A stretch of DNA of 64,000 nt, from positions 1 to 64,000 of the forward strand of contig CAMLFH010000006.1 of assembly GCA_946479285.1 (NCBI GenBank). The letters are read 5' to 3'. This document shows, in pieces, positions 44,281 to 52,313 of this stretch; the first letter of the stretch is position 1, and each line of letters starts with the position of its first letter. The notes under the pieces were generated by a model. That model saw nothing but the letters and a program-made list of their open reading frames with translations. It searched no databases and was not told where the DNA came from. The translations under genes and the position numbers were made by a program. This DNA comes from an uncultured Flavobacteriales bacterium. Its GTDB lineage: Bacteria > Bacteroidota > Bacteroidia > Flavobacteriales > Crocinitomicaceae.

Positions 44281-45087
44281 CTATTGCCTGCTGCGAAGCA
44301 AGACCTTGGCTTTCTCCCAATAAACGTCCATTTCTTCCAGAGACATCTCTATCATGTTTTGAGCATCTTCCGCAATCAATTCCTCCATTTTTTGGAAACG
44401 GGACTTGAATTTCCGGTTGGTTGATTCCAATGCGTCTTCCGGGTTTACATCAATGAATCGGGCATAATTTACCAGTGAGAACATCACGTCCCCGAATTCG
44501 TCTTCTATTTTTTCCGGGTCCATGGTTTGCTGAGCTTCATGCAGCTCCGAGAATTCTTCGATCACCTTATTTTTCACATCTTCAATTTCCGACCATTCGA
44601 AACCAATTCCTTTTACTTTTTCCTGGATCCGCATCGCTTTAATGAGTGCAGGAAGTGTATTCGGAACCCCTTCCAGTACAGACTTTTTACCTTCCTGTAA
44701 TTTGATCTTTTCCCAGTTTGCTTTCACTTCTTCTTCCGAATCAGCTTTTACATCCCCGTAAATGTGCGGATGACGGTGAATCAGCTTATCACAAATTCCG
44801 TTCAATACTTCAGTAACATCAAAAGCGCCTAATTCGGAACCGATTTTGGAATAAAATACAAGATGCAGAAACAAATCACCCAATTCACCCTTGATTCCAT
44901 CTAGATCATTCGCCTGTATTGCATCGGCAAGTTCGTAAGTCTCTTCAATGGTCAAATGTCTAAGGGATTGGATCGTTTGCTTTTTGTCCCACGGACATTT
45001 TTCCCGCAGTTCATCCATGATAGTTAATAAGCGTGCAAAAGCCTCCAGTCTGGGGTCCTGATTTAAATTATCGTTAGCTAATTCCAT
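44281..45087 (-). CDS. mazG: Nucleoside triphosphate pyrophosphohydrolase MazG
   Basis: 268 aa from ATG 45087. An upstream ATG at 45102 would place the TACATTTG -7 box inside the gene, so I prefer the shorter start. Two MazG modules: LTIEETYELADAI with KGELGDLFLHLVFYS (about 45-80), and VIEEFSELHEA with EDEFGDVMFSLVNYA (about 175-208), each giving the EExxE...ExxD metal site. It hydrolyses NTPs to NMP and pyrophosphate, cleansing aberrant nucleotides. Its start is divergent from and 41 bp away from the PagL-like gene, and its mRNA is probably leaderless. Confidence 0.95.
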   Translation of the reverse strand: MELANDNLNQDPRLEAFARLLTIMDELREKCPWDKKQTIQSLRHLTIEETYELADAIQANDLDGIKGELGDLFLHLVFYSKIGSELGAFDVTEVLNGICDKLIHRHPHIYGDVKADSEEEVKANWEKIKLQEGKKSVLEGVPNTLPALIKAMRIQEKVKGIGFEWSEIEDVKNKVIEEFSELHEAQQTMDPEKIEDEFGDVMFSLVNYARFIDVNPEDALESTNRKFKSRFQKMEELIAEDAQNMIEMSLEEMDVYWEKAKVLLRSRQ

Positions 45088-45091
45088 ACTG

Positions 45092-45099
45092 CAAATGTA
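45092..45099 (-). promoter_or_regulatory. -7 element of mazG, 4 nt from its ATG
   Basis: Minus strand TACATTTG, CAGT, ATG. Predicts a leaderless transcript. Confidence 0.5.
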
Positions 45100-45115
45100 C
45101 ATAGAACAAAATTTG

Positions 45116-45123
45116 TAATTTTG
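45116..45123 (+). promoter_or_regulatory. -7 element of the PagL-like gene, 4 nt from its ATG
   Basis: TAATTTTG, AATT, ATG at 45128. It mirrors the mazG arrangement in a 40-bp divergent intergenic region, so the two promoters must overlap. Confidence 0.5.
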
Positions 45124-45127
45124 AATT

Positions 45128-46231
45128 ATGAAAATTGCCTTGCTGTTTTTTTTACTGCCTGTTTTTTGCTACTCCCAGGAAAGTAAAATCGATGATTGGA
45201 ACCTTTCTCTGAAAGGAAAGTCTGGCTTTTTGGCTGCGCACCGCGGTACCATGGGACATCTTGCGAAGGATCGGCTTTTCGCAGGAGAATTGTCTTTCAG
45301 TAAGCGTGTGCGCTCGGCAAATTGGAGCGACGACTATAAAAATCCTTATGTAGGTGTAACTATTATCGGGTCCAATCTCGGAAATAAAGAAGTTCTTGGT
45401 TACGGTTTTGGAGCATACAGCTTTGTTGAATTTCCATGGATGAGAAGTGAAAAGCATGTCTTTACCTGTAAACTGGGGGCCGGAGTGGGTGTTGTAACCA
45501 AGGTTTACGATGTGGCAGATAATCCGAAAAATGTACCGATGAGTACTTACCTGAATGCGCTTATTTGCCTGGGACTTCAGGGGCGCTGGTATATAAAACC
45601 AGAACATGCTTTGGTTTACAGCCTGGACATGACGCATTATTCAAACGGATCAAGTAAAGTTCCTAATCTTGGAGTCAACATGCCTTTTATCGGTTTGGGA
45701 TATGAATATACATTCAGGAAGCAGGAGCCAACAAATGCAGCTCCTATGCAATTTGAGCGTGTGCCATTCTTTAAAAGCTGGAATGTTTCGGTAGTCGGAG
45801 TACTTTCTGATAAGCAGATTTTCCCCACGGGTGGAAAACGTTATGCGGTTTTTGGATTAGGTGGCATGCTTTACAAACAGTTTAAACCAAAAGTAGGAAT
45901 GGAGATCATTTTAGATGTCTTTTCAAAGCAGTCAATTATCAATTACAGGAGATATATTCCGAAATCACAATGGGATATTGTGCAAATAGGAGGATATGTC
46001 GGATACAGTGTTCCAATGGATAGATTCCGCCTTGTTCTTGGTATGGGAGCTTACATAAAAGATCGTTACAAACCGGATGCAATGTTCTATCACAGGGTTG
46101 GAATGCGTTATCAGTTCAAGAATGGATTGTTGCTGAATCTGATCCTTAAATCTCATTGGGCAAAAGCGGATTATGTGGAATATGGTGTTGGATACACCTT
46201 TAATTATAGAGGAAGATATCATGCGAAATAG
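45128..46231 (+). CDS. PagL-like lipid A deacylase / acyloxyacyl hydrolase
   Basis: 367 aa. Signal peptide MKIALLFFLLPVFCYSQ, then outer-membrane barrel strands. The motif MTHYSNGSSKVPNLGVNMPF (about 168-187) holds the PagL catalytic His170-Ser172 pair and the conserved Asn/Pro-Asn. The family removes the 3-position acyl chain of lipid A in the outer membrane. It is longer than Pseudomonas PagL (about 170 aa), with a second, barrel-like half (about 205-367) of unknown role. It overlaps the DUF2807 lipoprotein gene by 11 bp. Confidence 0.82.
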   Translation: MKIALLFFLLPVFCYSQESKIDDWNLSLKGKSGFLAAHRGTMGHLAKDRLFAGELSFSKRVRSANWSDDYKNPYVGVTIIGSNLGNKEVLGYGFGAYSFVEFPWMRSEKHVFTCKLGAGVGVVTKVYDVADNPKNVPMSTYLNALICLGLQGRWYIKPEHALVYSLDMTHYSNGSSKVPNLGVNMPFIGLGYEYTFRKQEPTNAAPMQFERVPFFKSWNVSVVGVLSDKQIFPTGGKRYAVFGLGGMLYKQFKPKVGMEIILDVFSKQSIINYRRYIPKSQWDIVQIGGYVGYSVPMDRFRLVLGMGAYIKDRYKPDAMFYHRVGMRYQFKNGLLLNLILKSHWAKADYVEYGVGYTFNYRGRYHAK

Positions 46232-46958
46232 TTGGATGGTTTTATTGGTTGGTTTGCTCTTGTTTTCCTGTAAAAAACCGGAGAACAGAACCTGTTGGAA
46301 ATTCATAGGGACAGAAACAATTAAGGAGATTCCATTGGCATCTTTTGACGCATTGGATTTGAAAGAGCATGTCGAATTTGTACTCATACAGGATTCCCTC
46401 GATAAAGTAGTGCTTAAAGGAGGCAAGAATTTATTGAACCTGATCGAAGTGAACATTGAAAATGGTACTTTGTCGATTTCGAATAAGAATCGGTGCGGAT
46501 TCCTGAGAAATGCAAAAAAAGTGGTGGTAGCTGAGATTCATTTTACCAGGCTGATTAATATCCGTTTCATAGGAACAGAGCCGCTAAGAAGCCAGGGAAC
46601 TATTCATACGGATTATTTTACGTTTTACAGCAGGGATGGGGCAGGAGATGTTGTTTTGGATGTGAATGCACTGGAAATTAGCGCCGAAGCAAATCATGGC
46701 TGGTGCAATTTCACACTTACCGGAATAACAAAGAAAGCCCGTATTTGTGCAAAAAGCAATAGTTATTGTGATGTAAGCGGTTTAACTGTTACGGATTCAT
46801 TGTATGTGGCTTCTGAAACCGTAGGAGATATTAAGGTCAATGCAAATAATCTGACACTCTACGGATATATTACCGAATCCGGAAATATTCTTTACAAAGG
46901 AACTCCGCTTGGAATAGCTGTATTGTTGAATGGGACCGGTGGGGTGAAATCTTATTAA
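46221..46958 (+). CDS. DUF2807 (head GIN domain) lipoprotein
   Basis: 245 aa from ATG 46221. Signal MRNSWMVLLVGLLLFSC with Cys17 as the lipidation site. The body shows the repeated beta-helix of DUF2807: FDALDLKEHVEFVLIQDS, LINIRFIGTEPLRSQGTI, YFTFYSRDGAGDVVLDVN, TDSLYVASETVGDIKVNA. Probably a periplasmic- or surface-facing lipoprotein. It begins inside the 3' end of the PagL-like gene, so they are co-transcribed. Function unknown. An upstream in-frame ATG (46173) lacks a signal peptide and is rejected. Confidence 0.83.
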   Translation: MRNSWMVLLVGLLLFSCKKPENRTCWKFIGTETIKEIPLASFDALDLKEHVEFVLIQDSLDKVVLKGGKNLLNLIEVNIENGTLSISNKNRCGFLRNAKKVVVAEIHFTRLINIRFIGTEPLRSQGTIHTDYFTFYSRDGAGDVVLDVNALEISAEANHGWCNFTLTGITKKARICAKSNSYCDVSGLTVTDSLYVASETVGDIKVNANNLTLYGYITESGNILYKGTPLGIAVLLNGTGGVKSY

Positions 46959-46971
46959 TAAAATGGGTATG

Positions 46972-46999
46972 GTAGGGACGCGATGCGTCGCGTCCCTAC
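46972..46999. repeat. REP-like 28-bp palindrome
   Basis: GTAGGGACGCGATG with its near-perfect complement CGTCGCGTCCCTAC (one wobble). Twin of 38091-38118. It lies just before the terminator at 47008. Confidence 0.8.
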
Positions 47000-47007
47000 G
47001 GGAAAAT

Positions 47008-47040
47008 AAAAATGCCCCGATAATCTATCGGGGCATTTTT
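47008..47040. terminator. Strong bidirectional terminator
   Basis: Perfect 15-bp stem AAAAATGCCCCGATA / TATCGGGGCATTTTT with a 3-nt loop, ending at the stop codon of the convergent ACT gene. Confidence 0.92.
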
Positions 47041-47702
47041 TATTTTCCTCTTTTCAATTGCATCAGCACTTTAAATGCTTTGTCAACATGATCTTGTTTC
47101 ACAATGATCGTAAACTCATTTGCAGTTGAAACGATCTCAACAATGTTCAGACCTTCCCAAGCCAAATGCTTTAATATGTAATAGTAAATACCATAAACTT
47201 CAGAGTTCACTGCCGGAAGCTTTACGGTGATCGAAGCCAAATCTCTGGTATGGGACTTTAAACGCTCATTGATCAATAAGTTCTCAACTCTGGGTGAAAT
47301 ACTTTGAGAGCAAATAACTGTTGTTTCGGTAACACCGCGACAAATAGTATAGAAAATATCTGATTCTGAATTCACCAATTGAACCAGGTCAGCTTGTTTC
47401 AAGCGCAGTGATTCGGTGTTTTCGAAAGTAAAGTCTTCCAAGTTTGAACGAACTAAAAAATCTCCCAGTTCTCCAATAATGTTTGTGATTTTGATGTTAA
47501 GACGGTGGTAAAGTCCGGGAGACATGCGCTTGATTGCCATGACAATCGCCCCCTCTTTTACTTCTTTTCCTAAAGCTTCTTCAATTTCTGGTTTAATTTT
47601 ACGCGCGAGTGAAGAAATATTGATCAGATCATCTGTCATTGCTTCACGCAAAAACGGGCTTCTTCCGATAATTTCTTCTGTTATTTTTCCAATTGATAAC
47701 AT
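47040..47702 (-). CDS. ACT-domain regulatory-type protein with N-terminal helix-turn-helix-like region
   Basis: 220 aa. The N-terminal LINISSLARKIKPEIEEALG-KEVKEGAIVMAIKRMSP (about 25-62) looks like a winged-helix segment. The C-terminal about 150-220 (LASITVKLPAVNSEVYGIYY, HLAWEGLNIVEIVSTANEFT, VDKAFKVLMQL) is an ACT domain resembling the C-terminus of aspartokinases. There is no kinase domain, so an aspartate kinase label would be wrong. An amino-acid-sensing regulator is inferred. Upstream it has a near-consensus promoter (TTG-N19-TAAATTTG). Confidence 0.75.
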   Translation of the reverse strand: MLSIGKITEEIIGRSPFLREAMTDDLINISSLARKIKPEIEEALGKEVKEGAIVMAIKRMSPGLYHRLNIKITNIIGELGDFLVRSNLEDFTFENTESLRLKQADLVQLVNSESDIFYTICRGVTETTVICSQSISPRVENLLINERLKSHTRDLASITVKLPAVNSEVYGIYYYILKHLAWEGLNIVEIVSTANEFTIIVKQDHVDKAFKVLMQLKRGK

Positions 47703-47727
47703 AATTTGGTTTGAATTAATAGGTGTG

Positions 47728-47757
47728 CAAATTTAAACATAACCATACGTAAAACAA
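47728..47757 (-). promoter_or_regulatory. Promoter of the ACT-domain gene
   Basis: Minus strand TTG, 19 bp, TAAATTTG, 25 nt before the start codon. Confidence 0.55.
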
Positions 47758-47889
47758 CATAAAATTGTTAGATTTTATACAGAATGAACAAACTATTGAT
47801 TTCAACGAAGAAAACTTAATGTTTGATGAATATTCTGTTTAGATAAGATTACGAAGGGGTTAATGGATTGAACTTAGTTATAGTTAGTG

Positions 47890-48591
47890 TTATGCGCGCG
47901 TATGATTCTTAACGAGATTTAGTACATATTCCAACTGTTCTGTTTCGGTCATTTCTGAGTTGTCAACCACCAATGCATCTTTTGCTTGTGTAAGCGGACT
48001 AATTGATCTGGTACTGTCAATTCGGTCGCGATGTCTCAGATTTTCCAGGATTTCATCCAGGCTGTTTGTTTCTCCCTTTGCCTGTAATTCAAGGAATCTT
48101 CTTTGTGCCCGGATTTCCGGTTTGGCAGTAATGAATAATTTTACTTCTGCGTGCGGGAAAACAACCGTTCCAATATCGCGTCCATCCATTACCACGCCTC
48201 CGCTTTTGCCCAGTTCCTGCTGTTGTTTTACCAGGAATTCCCGTACTTCACGAATGGCAGCAACTTCACTTACAATATTGGCTACTTCCAATTGCCTGAT
48301 TGCATCCGAAACATCTTCTTTGTTTAGCAATACAGGTCGGTTTCCGTTTGGATCCGGTTCTCCGAATTGAATGCTGATTTTGGTAAGACTTTCAACGATG
48401 CAGGCAATATTGATCTTGTGAGCGCCCAATGCACAACCGTTTTTCAAAGCGTAAAGTGCAACACAACGATACATGGCTCCTGAATCAATAAACGTGTAGT
48501 TCATTTTTTTTGCCAATGCCTTTGCCAATGTACTTTTCCCGCAGGAAGAAAATCCATCAATTGCAATAGTAATGTGTTGCGTTGCTTGCAT
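47890..48591 (-). CDS. cmk: Cytidylate kinase
   Basis: 233 aa. ATP-binding P-loop GFSSCGKST (about 12-20), CMP-binding GAMYRCVALYALKNG, VMDGRDIGTVVFPHAEVKLF (about 136-155) and the lid RHRDRIDSTRSISPL. It phosphorylates CMP and dCMP to the diphosphates. In this window it lies two genes downstream of porQ; porQ-cmk proximity is frequent in Bacteroidota. The ATG is 4 nt after a TAAATTCG box, so its own leaderless transcript is likely. A terminator-type hairpin (48640) separates it from the barrel gene. Confidence 0.95.
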   Translation of the reverse strand: MQATQHITIAIDGFSSCGKSTLAKALAKKMNYTFIDSGAMYRCVALYALKNGCALGAHKINIACIVESLTKISIQFGEPDPNGNRPVLLNKEDVSDAIRQLEVANIVSEVAAIREVREFLVKQQQELGKSGGVVMDGRDIGTVVFPHAEVKLFITAKPEIRAQRRFLELQAKGETNSLDEILENLRHRDRIDSTRSISPLTQAKDALVVDNSEMTETEQLEYVLNLVKNHTRA

Positions 48592-48595
48592 GGCG

Positions 48596-48603
48596 CGAAT
48601 TTA
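48596..48603 (-). promoter_or_regulatory. -7 element (TAAATTCG) of cmk, 4 nt from its ATG
   Basis: Minus strand TAAATTCG, CGCC, ATG. Predicts a leaderless mRNA. Confidence 0.45.
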
Positions 48604-48639
48604 GTTTAAAATGAATGAACGACAATTCATTTCAACAAA

Positions 48640-48666
48640 AAAGGGTTCGTCATTGACGAACCCTTT
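48640..48666 (-). terminator. Rho-independent terminator of the barrel gene
   Basis: Perfect 12-bp stem AAAGGGTTCGTC / GACGAACCCTTT with a 3-nt loop; minus strand continues TTTTG. It is 25 bp past the stop at 48692. Confidence 0.9.
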
Positions 48667-48691
48667 CATATTTTTTAGATAATCTCTAAAA

Positions 48692-49396
48692 TTAGAATCT
48701 CCATCCTAAACGGATGTTTGCGATCCAGTTATTAGAGAAAGAAGATGATTTAATCTCAGGAGTAACTGTTGTTACCGGCACAGCTGGTGCTTCAACCACC
48801 TCACGCGTTGCATCTTTTTCAGTCGAAGCTCTGAATCCAAGACCCAATTCCATACCTACGTAGAAGTTTTGAGCAAAGTAGAAATCTGTACCAGCTACTA
48901 AGTTAACACCAAAATAAGATGTTTTAGCTTCGTAAGTTTCAGTTCTGTTTAAGAAGTAAGCAGCATCACCTGCAATAATAATTGCGTTGGATCCATCTTC
49001 TTTGTTAGCTCCCATTCCGAATTGGATATCCAAACCTGCATATGGAGACAAACGCTCAGTTCCTTTGAAATGGTATTCAGCACCAAGTGCAAGGTTTGTG
49101 TTGGAACTTTTATATTCGTATGTTCCTGAAGCACCTGTACCATCAGCAAATTCGTATGCAGTCAAGGTTCTTTTTTGATTGTCAAGACCTACTGTCAAAC
49201 GAATTGCAAGGTTCGGAATTACGAAATAACGTAAACGAATTGCAGGAGCGTTGAAGCTCAGGTTTGTACCACCAAAAGGACCTGCAGACAATCCTAGTTG
49301 TCCTTCAAGAGATAAAGGAGCTCCTTCAGTTGGCTTTTGTGCCATTACAGCTGTGGATAAGATAATTCCACCTAAAAGTAAACTTAACTTTTTCAT
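48692..49396 (-). CDS. Small outer-membrane beta-barrel protein
   Basis: 234 aa from ATG 49396; an in-frame ATG at 49423 overlaps the -7 box TAAATTTG and is rejected. Signal peptide MKKLSLLLGGIILSTAVMAQ, then OmpA/OmpW-like strands (LGLSAGPFGGTNLSFNAPAI, AGLDIQFGMGANKEDG, FYVGMELGLGFRAST, WIANIRLGWRF). The terminal aromatic residue Phe is typical of barrels. No recognised specific family. It is bracketed by its own promoter and terminator. Confidence 0.8.
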   Translation of the reverse strand: MKKLSLLLGGIILSTAVMAQKPTEGAPLSLEGQLGLSAGPFGGTNLSFNAPAIRLRYFVIPNLAIRLTVGLDNQKRTLTAYEFADGTGASGTYEYKSSNTNLALGAEYHFKGTERLSPYAGLDIQFGMGANKEDGSNAIIIAGDAAYFLNRTETYEAKTSYFGVNLVAGTDFYFAQNFYVGMELGLGFRASTEKDATREVVEAPAVPVTTVTPEIKSSSFSNNWIANIRLGWRF

Positions 49397-49420
49397 GTTA
49401 TAAATTATTATTGGTTTGGC

Positions 49421-49428
49421 CAAATTTA
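49421..49428 (-). promoter_or_regulatory. -7 element for the small barrel gene
   Basis: Minus strand TAAATTTG, 24 nt before ATG 49396. Confidence 0.5.
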
Positions 49429-49536
49429 CGGATTAAAAAGATTTGGGTTACAAAAACATGTTAACAAAATCCGGTGAATAACTTGAAAATGCGCGCGCGT
49501 TTTTCTTGTAAATAGCTGATATAAAACAAGCTGTAT

Positions 49537-50562
49537 TTACTTTTTGGAAAGCAAAAGATTTAAAGTCAGACCGTGCTGGCTGCCTAAAGCAGAATAGATA
49601 TACCAGCCATAATCGATGCTGAAACGCTTGAATGCCATTCCTGCTCCAAAACTAAATCCTGCCAGACCTCCGCGTCCAACAATTGCCAGTTCTTTTCTTC
49701 GCTGGTAATCAAATGCAGTTCTGATTTGAAGCTTCTTCCCAATTAAAATTTCTACCTGGAGTTTACCATGTCTTGCCAGGTTGTCAAAGAAACCTGATTT
49801 TTTGACCTTCACTGTATCTCCTGTCAAGGGATCAATACGTGGTTTTGCATTCGGGTCCTGGTAAGAAAGATTCCACTTTTGTAAATGCTGGGCCACCAAA
49901 CTGATTCGGAACGGAGCATGCTTTAATTTGTGAGAGATCCCTAATTGTACTTCCAGGGGCAATGGATTTTTCTCTGCCGTGAAACCTTTCCACTGAACTC
50001 CCAAGTTTTTAATAACACCTACTATATTCAGGTTTCGGGCAGAGTCGCGGTAAAGTCCTGCAATGTCTAAACTTGTTCCAAAAGCAGTGTATGAATCCAG
50101 CTGGGAATATAAAATGTTTAAGGTTGCTCCTGCAGACATGCGTTCATTGAATTTATGCTGGGCACTTGCCCCAAGAATAAAATCGCCCGGAGTAAAGTTG
50201 CCTAAATCGGAACCGTCAAAATCCGTACGTTTCATTTTTCCATAAGAAGAATACCGGAAATGGACCATTCCCATCGTCTTTCTTATTTTGCGGGCATAAG
50301 TCAGCGCGCCGGTATTTACACCGCTGCTCATAATCGATTGATTGAAACCAAAACGTCCGTGCATCTGGTAATTTAGAATAGCCGGATTGTTTAAGCCAAG
50401 GTTCAGGTCGTTGTCATAAATAGTAATCGCATCGCCGCCCAATCCCATTGTACGTGCGTTGTACTGGGAATTTAGATTCTGAAATGAATGAATTCCGCCT
50501 GTTTGTGCAATAGCAGCAGCCGGGATGATACTAAGTAATATGAGCGCCAGTTTATATTTCAT
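49537..50562 (-). CDS. porQ: Type IX secretion system protein PorQ
   Basis: 341 aa from MKYKLALILL (ATG at 50571 is an alternative). Signal peptide, then the PorQ/PorV-type opening GGIHSFQNLNSQYNARTMGL, GGDAITIYDNDLNLGLNNPA, and FadL-like barrel strands (LGASAQHKFNERMSAGATLN, PLEVQLGISHKLKHAPFRIS) ending in an aromatic-rich YGWYIYSALGSQHGL. PorQ works with PorZ near the attachment complex of the T9SS, the route predicted for the sorting-domain proteins in this window. It is 15 bp after the phosphoesterase stop and probably co-transcribed. Confidence 0.88.
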   Translation of the reverse strand: MKYKLALILLSIIPAAAIAQTGGIHSFQNLNSQYNARTMGLGGDAITIYDNDLNLGLNNPAILNYQMHGRFGFNQSIMSSGVNTGALTYARKIRKTMGMVHFRYSSYGKMKRTDFDGSDLGNFTPGDFILGASAQHKFNERMSAGATLNILYSQLDSYTAFGTSLDIAGLYRDSARNLNIVGVIKNLGVQWKGFTAEKNPLPLEVQLGISHKLKHAPFRISLVAQHLQKWNLSYQDPNAKPRIDPLTGDTVKVKKSGFFDNLARHGKLQVEILIGKKLQIRTAFDYQRRKELAIVGRGGLAGFSFGAGMAFKRFSIDYGWYIYSALGSQHGLTLNLLLSKK

Positions 50563-50577
50563 ACGAGGCAATAACGT

Positions 50578-51099
50578 TTATTTTTTGTCTTCATTGTTCA
50601 GGTTCGATCTTTTTCCAAATTCGATCACTTCCATGTGCTCTATTTTGCTTCCGTTTATTTGAAATCGGAGAGCTGTTTGGATTGAATGAAATCCTTTATT
50701 ACCGCATGCTCCCGGGTTTAACCAAAGCGTGCTTTTACTTTTGTCATGCTGGACAAGCAATACATGTGAATGCCCGCAGACAAAGATATTCGGTTTTGTT
50801 TCCAGGATGAAATCTACCGCATTCTTGCTGTATTTTCCCGGCCGGCCGGCAATATGCGTCATCGAAACGGAAAGTTCCTCTACCTTAAAATTCAGGTATT
50901 CCGGAAATTCAGAACGAATAGCCTGGTCATCAATATTCCCATAAACTGCACGAAGAGGTTTGAATGCTTTTAATCGGTCCGTTACATCCAGGCTTCCGAT
51001 ATCCCCGGCATGCCAAATCTCATCCACGTCCTTGAATAGTTCAAAAACCCGTTCCGGAAGAAATCCGTGCGTATCAGAGAGTAAACCGATTTTTACCAT
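50578..51099 (-). CDS. YfcE/MJ0936-type metallophosphoesterase
   Basis: 173 aa, cytoplasmic. The phosphoesterase metal site is complete: GLLSDTHG (D-x-H), IWHAGDIGS (GD), VYGNIDD (GN-D variant), MTHIAGR (H) and FVCGHSHV (GHSH), followed by LWLNPGACGN. Family members hydrolyse phosphodiesters such as bis-p-nitrophenyl phosphate; the natural substrate is unknown. It is the first gene of a pair with porQ, and a TAGTTTTG -7 box is about 18 nt upstream. Confidence 0.92.
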   Translation of the reverse strand: MVKIGLLSDTHGFLPERVFELFKDVDEIWHAGDIGSLDVTDRLKAFKPLRAVYGNIDDQAIRSEFPEYLNFKVEELSVSMTHIAGRPGKYSKNAVDFILETKPNIFVCGHSHVLLVQHDKSKSTLWLNPGACGNKGFHSIQTALRFQINGSKIEHMEVIEFGKRSNLNNEDKK

Positions 51100-51117
51100 A
51101 AAAGAGATGAATTACGA

Positions 51118-51125
51118 CAAAACTA
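51118..51125 (-). promoter_or_regulatory. -7 element of the phosphoesterase-porQ operon
   Basis: Minus strand TAGTTTTG, 18 nt before the ATG at 51099. Confidence 0.45.
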
Positions 51126-51154
51126 CACATTTTGTGAAATTGAAAAGAGCAGAT

Positions 51155-51201
51155 ACTTCATTCCATTCGTAATTCGGCATTCGTAATTCGTAATTAGTAA
51201 T
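51155..51201. repeat. Degenerate TAATTCG short repeats
   Basis: Successive TTCGTAATTCG units between the phosphoesterase and pdhA genes; 51170-51183 (TAATTCGGCATTCG) recurs exactly at 54007-54020. Confidence 0.65.
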
Positions 51202-51209
51202 TATATTTG
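51202..51209 (+). promoter_or_regulatory. -7 element for the pdhA-pdhC operon
   Basis: TATATTTG, 28 nt before ATG 51238. No TTG at the usual distance. Confidence 0.45.
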
Positions 51210-51237
51210 TCCGTCAAACAAACAAAAATTGGTAAGC

Positions 51238-52290
51238 ATGGCTACGAAAACAGCTTCAAAACCATCAAAAACAACTAATAAAAGTGCCGCGAAAAGCACT
51301 TCTAAATTTTCAAAAGAAACTTATATCAAATGGTATAAGGACATGCTTTTGATGCGTCGTTTTGAGGAGAAAGCAGGACAACTGTACATTCAGCAAAAAT
51401 TTGGTGGATTTTGTCACTTATATATTGGTCAGGAAGCGATCGTGGCAGGAACAGTGAGTGCGTCAAAACCAACTGATTCACATATGACTGCTTATCGTGA
51501 TCACGCACACCCGATCGGATTGGGAACAGACGTTCGTTCTTTGATGGCCGAATTGTATGGTCGTTCCACAGGATGTTCCAAAGGAAAAGGCGGGTCGATG
51601 CACTTCTTTGATAAAGAGAAAAACTTCATGGGTGGACACGGGATCGTTGGAGCTCAAATCCCAATGGGAACAGGTGTTGCTTTTGCAGAACAATATAACG
51701 GTACGGATAACGTAGTGTTCGTTTCAATGGGTGACGGAGCGGTTCGTCAGGGAGCTTTGCATGAAACTTTCAATATGGCAATGAACTGGAAATTACCGGT
51801 GATTTACATTATTGAGAACAACAATTATGCAATGGGAACTTCTGTTGAGCGTACTACCAATGTAACAGATTTATCCAAAATTGGCGATTCTTACGAAATG
51901 CCTTCTAAATCAGTAAACGGAATGTCTCCGGAAGCTGTTCACGAAGCTGTTGAAGAAGCAGTTGCAAGAGCAAGAAGAGGTGACGGACCAACTTTGTTGG
52001 ATATTCGTACTTACCGCTACAAAGGACATTCCATGTCAGATCCTCAAAAATACCGTACGAAAGAAGAGGTAGCTGAGTGGATGGAGCAGGATCCGATCGA
52101 ACATTGTTTGAGAATGATCAAGGAAAACAAATGGCTGACAGCTAAACAAATCGAAGAAATCGATGCGTGGGTGAAAAACGAAGTGGAAGAATCCGTGAAA
52201 TTTGCGGAAGAATCTCCATATCCTGACGCCGATGAATTATACGAAGACATCTACCAGGAGCCGAATTACCCTTACATTATTGAATATTAA
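51238..52290 (+). CDS. pdhA: Pyruvate dehydrogenase E1 component subunit alpha
   Basis: 350 aa from ATG 51238. Thiamine-diphosphate motif GDGAVRQG ... ENNNYAMG (about 168-200), plus HMTAYRDHAHPIGLG, GGSMHFFDKEKNFMGGHGIV and the phosphorylation-loop-like YRYKGHSMSDPQKYR. The alpha chain pairs with a beta chain to decarboxylate pyruvate and acylate E2. The beta chain (pdhB) is not in this window. An unusual Lys/Ser/Thr-rich tail of about 24 residues (MATKTASKPSKTTNK) precedes the conserved core. pdhC follows 23 bp downstream. Confidence 0.96.
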   Translation: MATKTASKPSKTTNKSAAKSTSKFSKETYIKWYKDMLLMRRFEEKAGQLYIQQKFGGFCHLYIGQEAIVAGTVSASKPTDSHMTAYRDHAHPIGLGTDVRSLMAELYGRSTGCSKGKGGSMHFFDKEKNFMGGHGIVGAQIPMGTGVAFAEQYNGTDNVVFVSMGDGAVRQGALHETFNMAMNWKLPVIYIIENNNYAMGTSVERTTNVTDLSKIGDSYEMPSKSVNGMSPEAVHEAVEEAVARARRGDGPTLLDIRTYRYKGHSMSDPQKYRTKEEVAEWMEQDPIEHCLRMIKENKWLTAKQIEEIDAWVKNEVEESVKFAEESPYPDADELYEDIYQEPNYPYIIEY

Positions 52291-52313
52291 TTAGACATTA
52301 TAATAGATCGCAG

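Noticed and set aside
47040..47702. Aspartate kinase
   Set aside because: Only the ACT domain resembles aspartokinases; there is no kinase domain.
49490..49505. GCGCGCGCG tract as a Z-DNA or terminator signal downstream of porQ
   Set aside because: The tract is short and lacks a defined stem and T-run; it may be chance.
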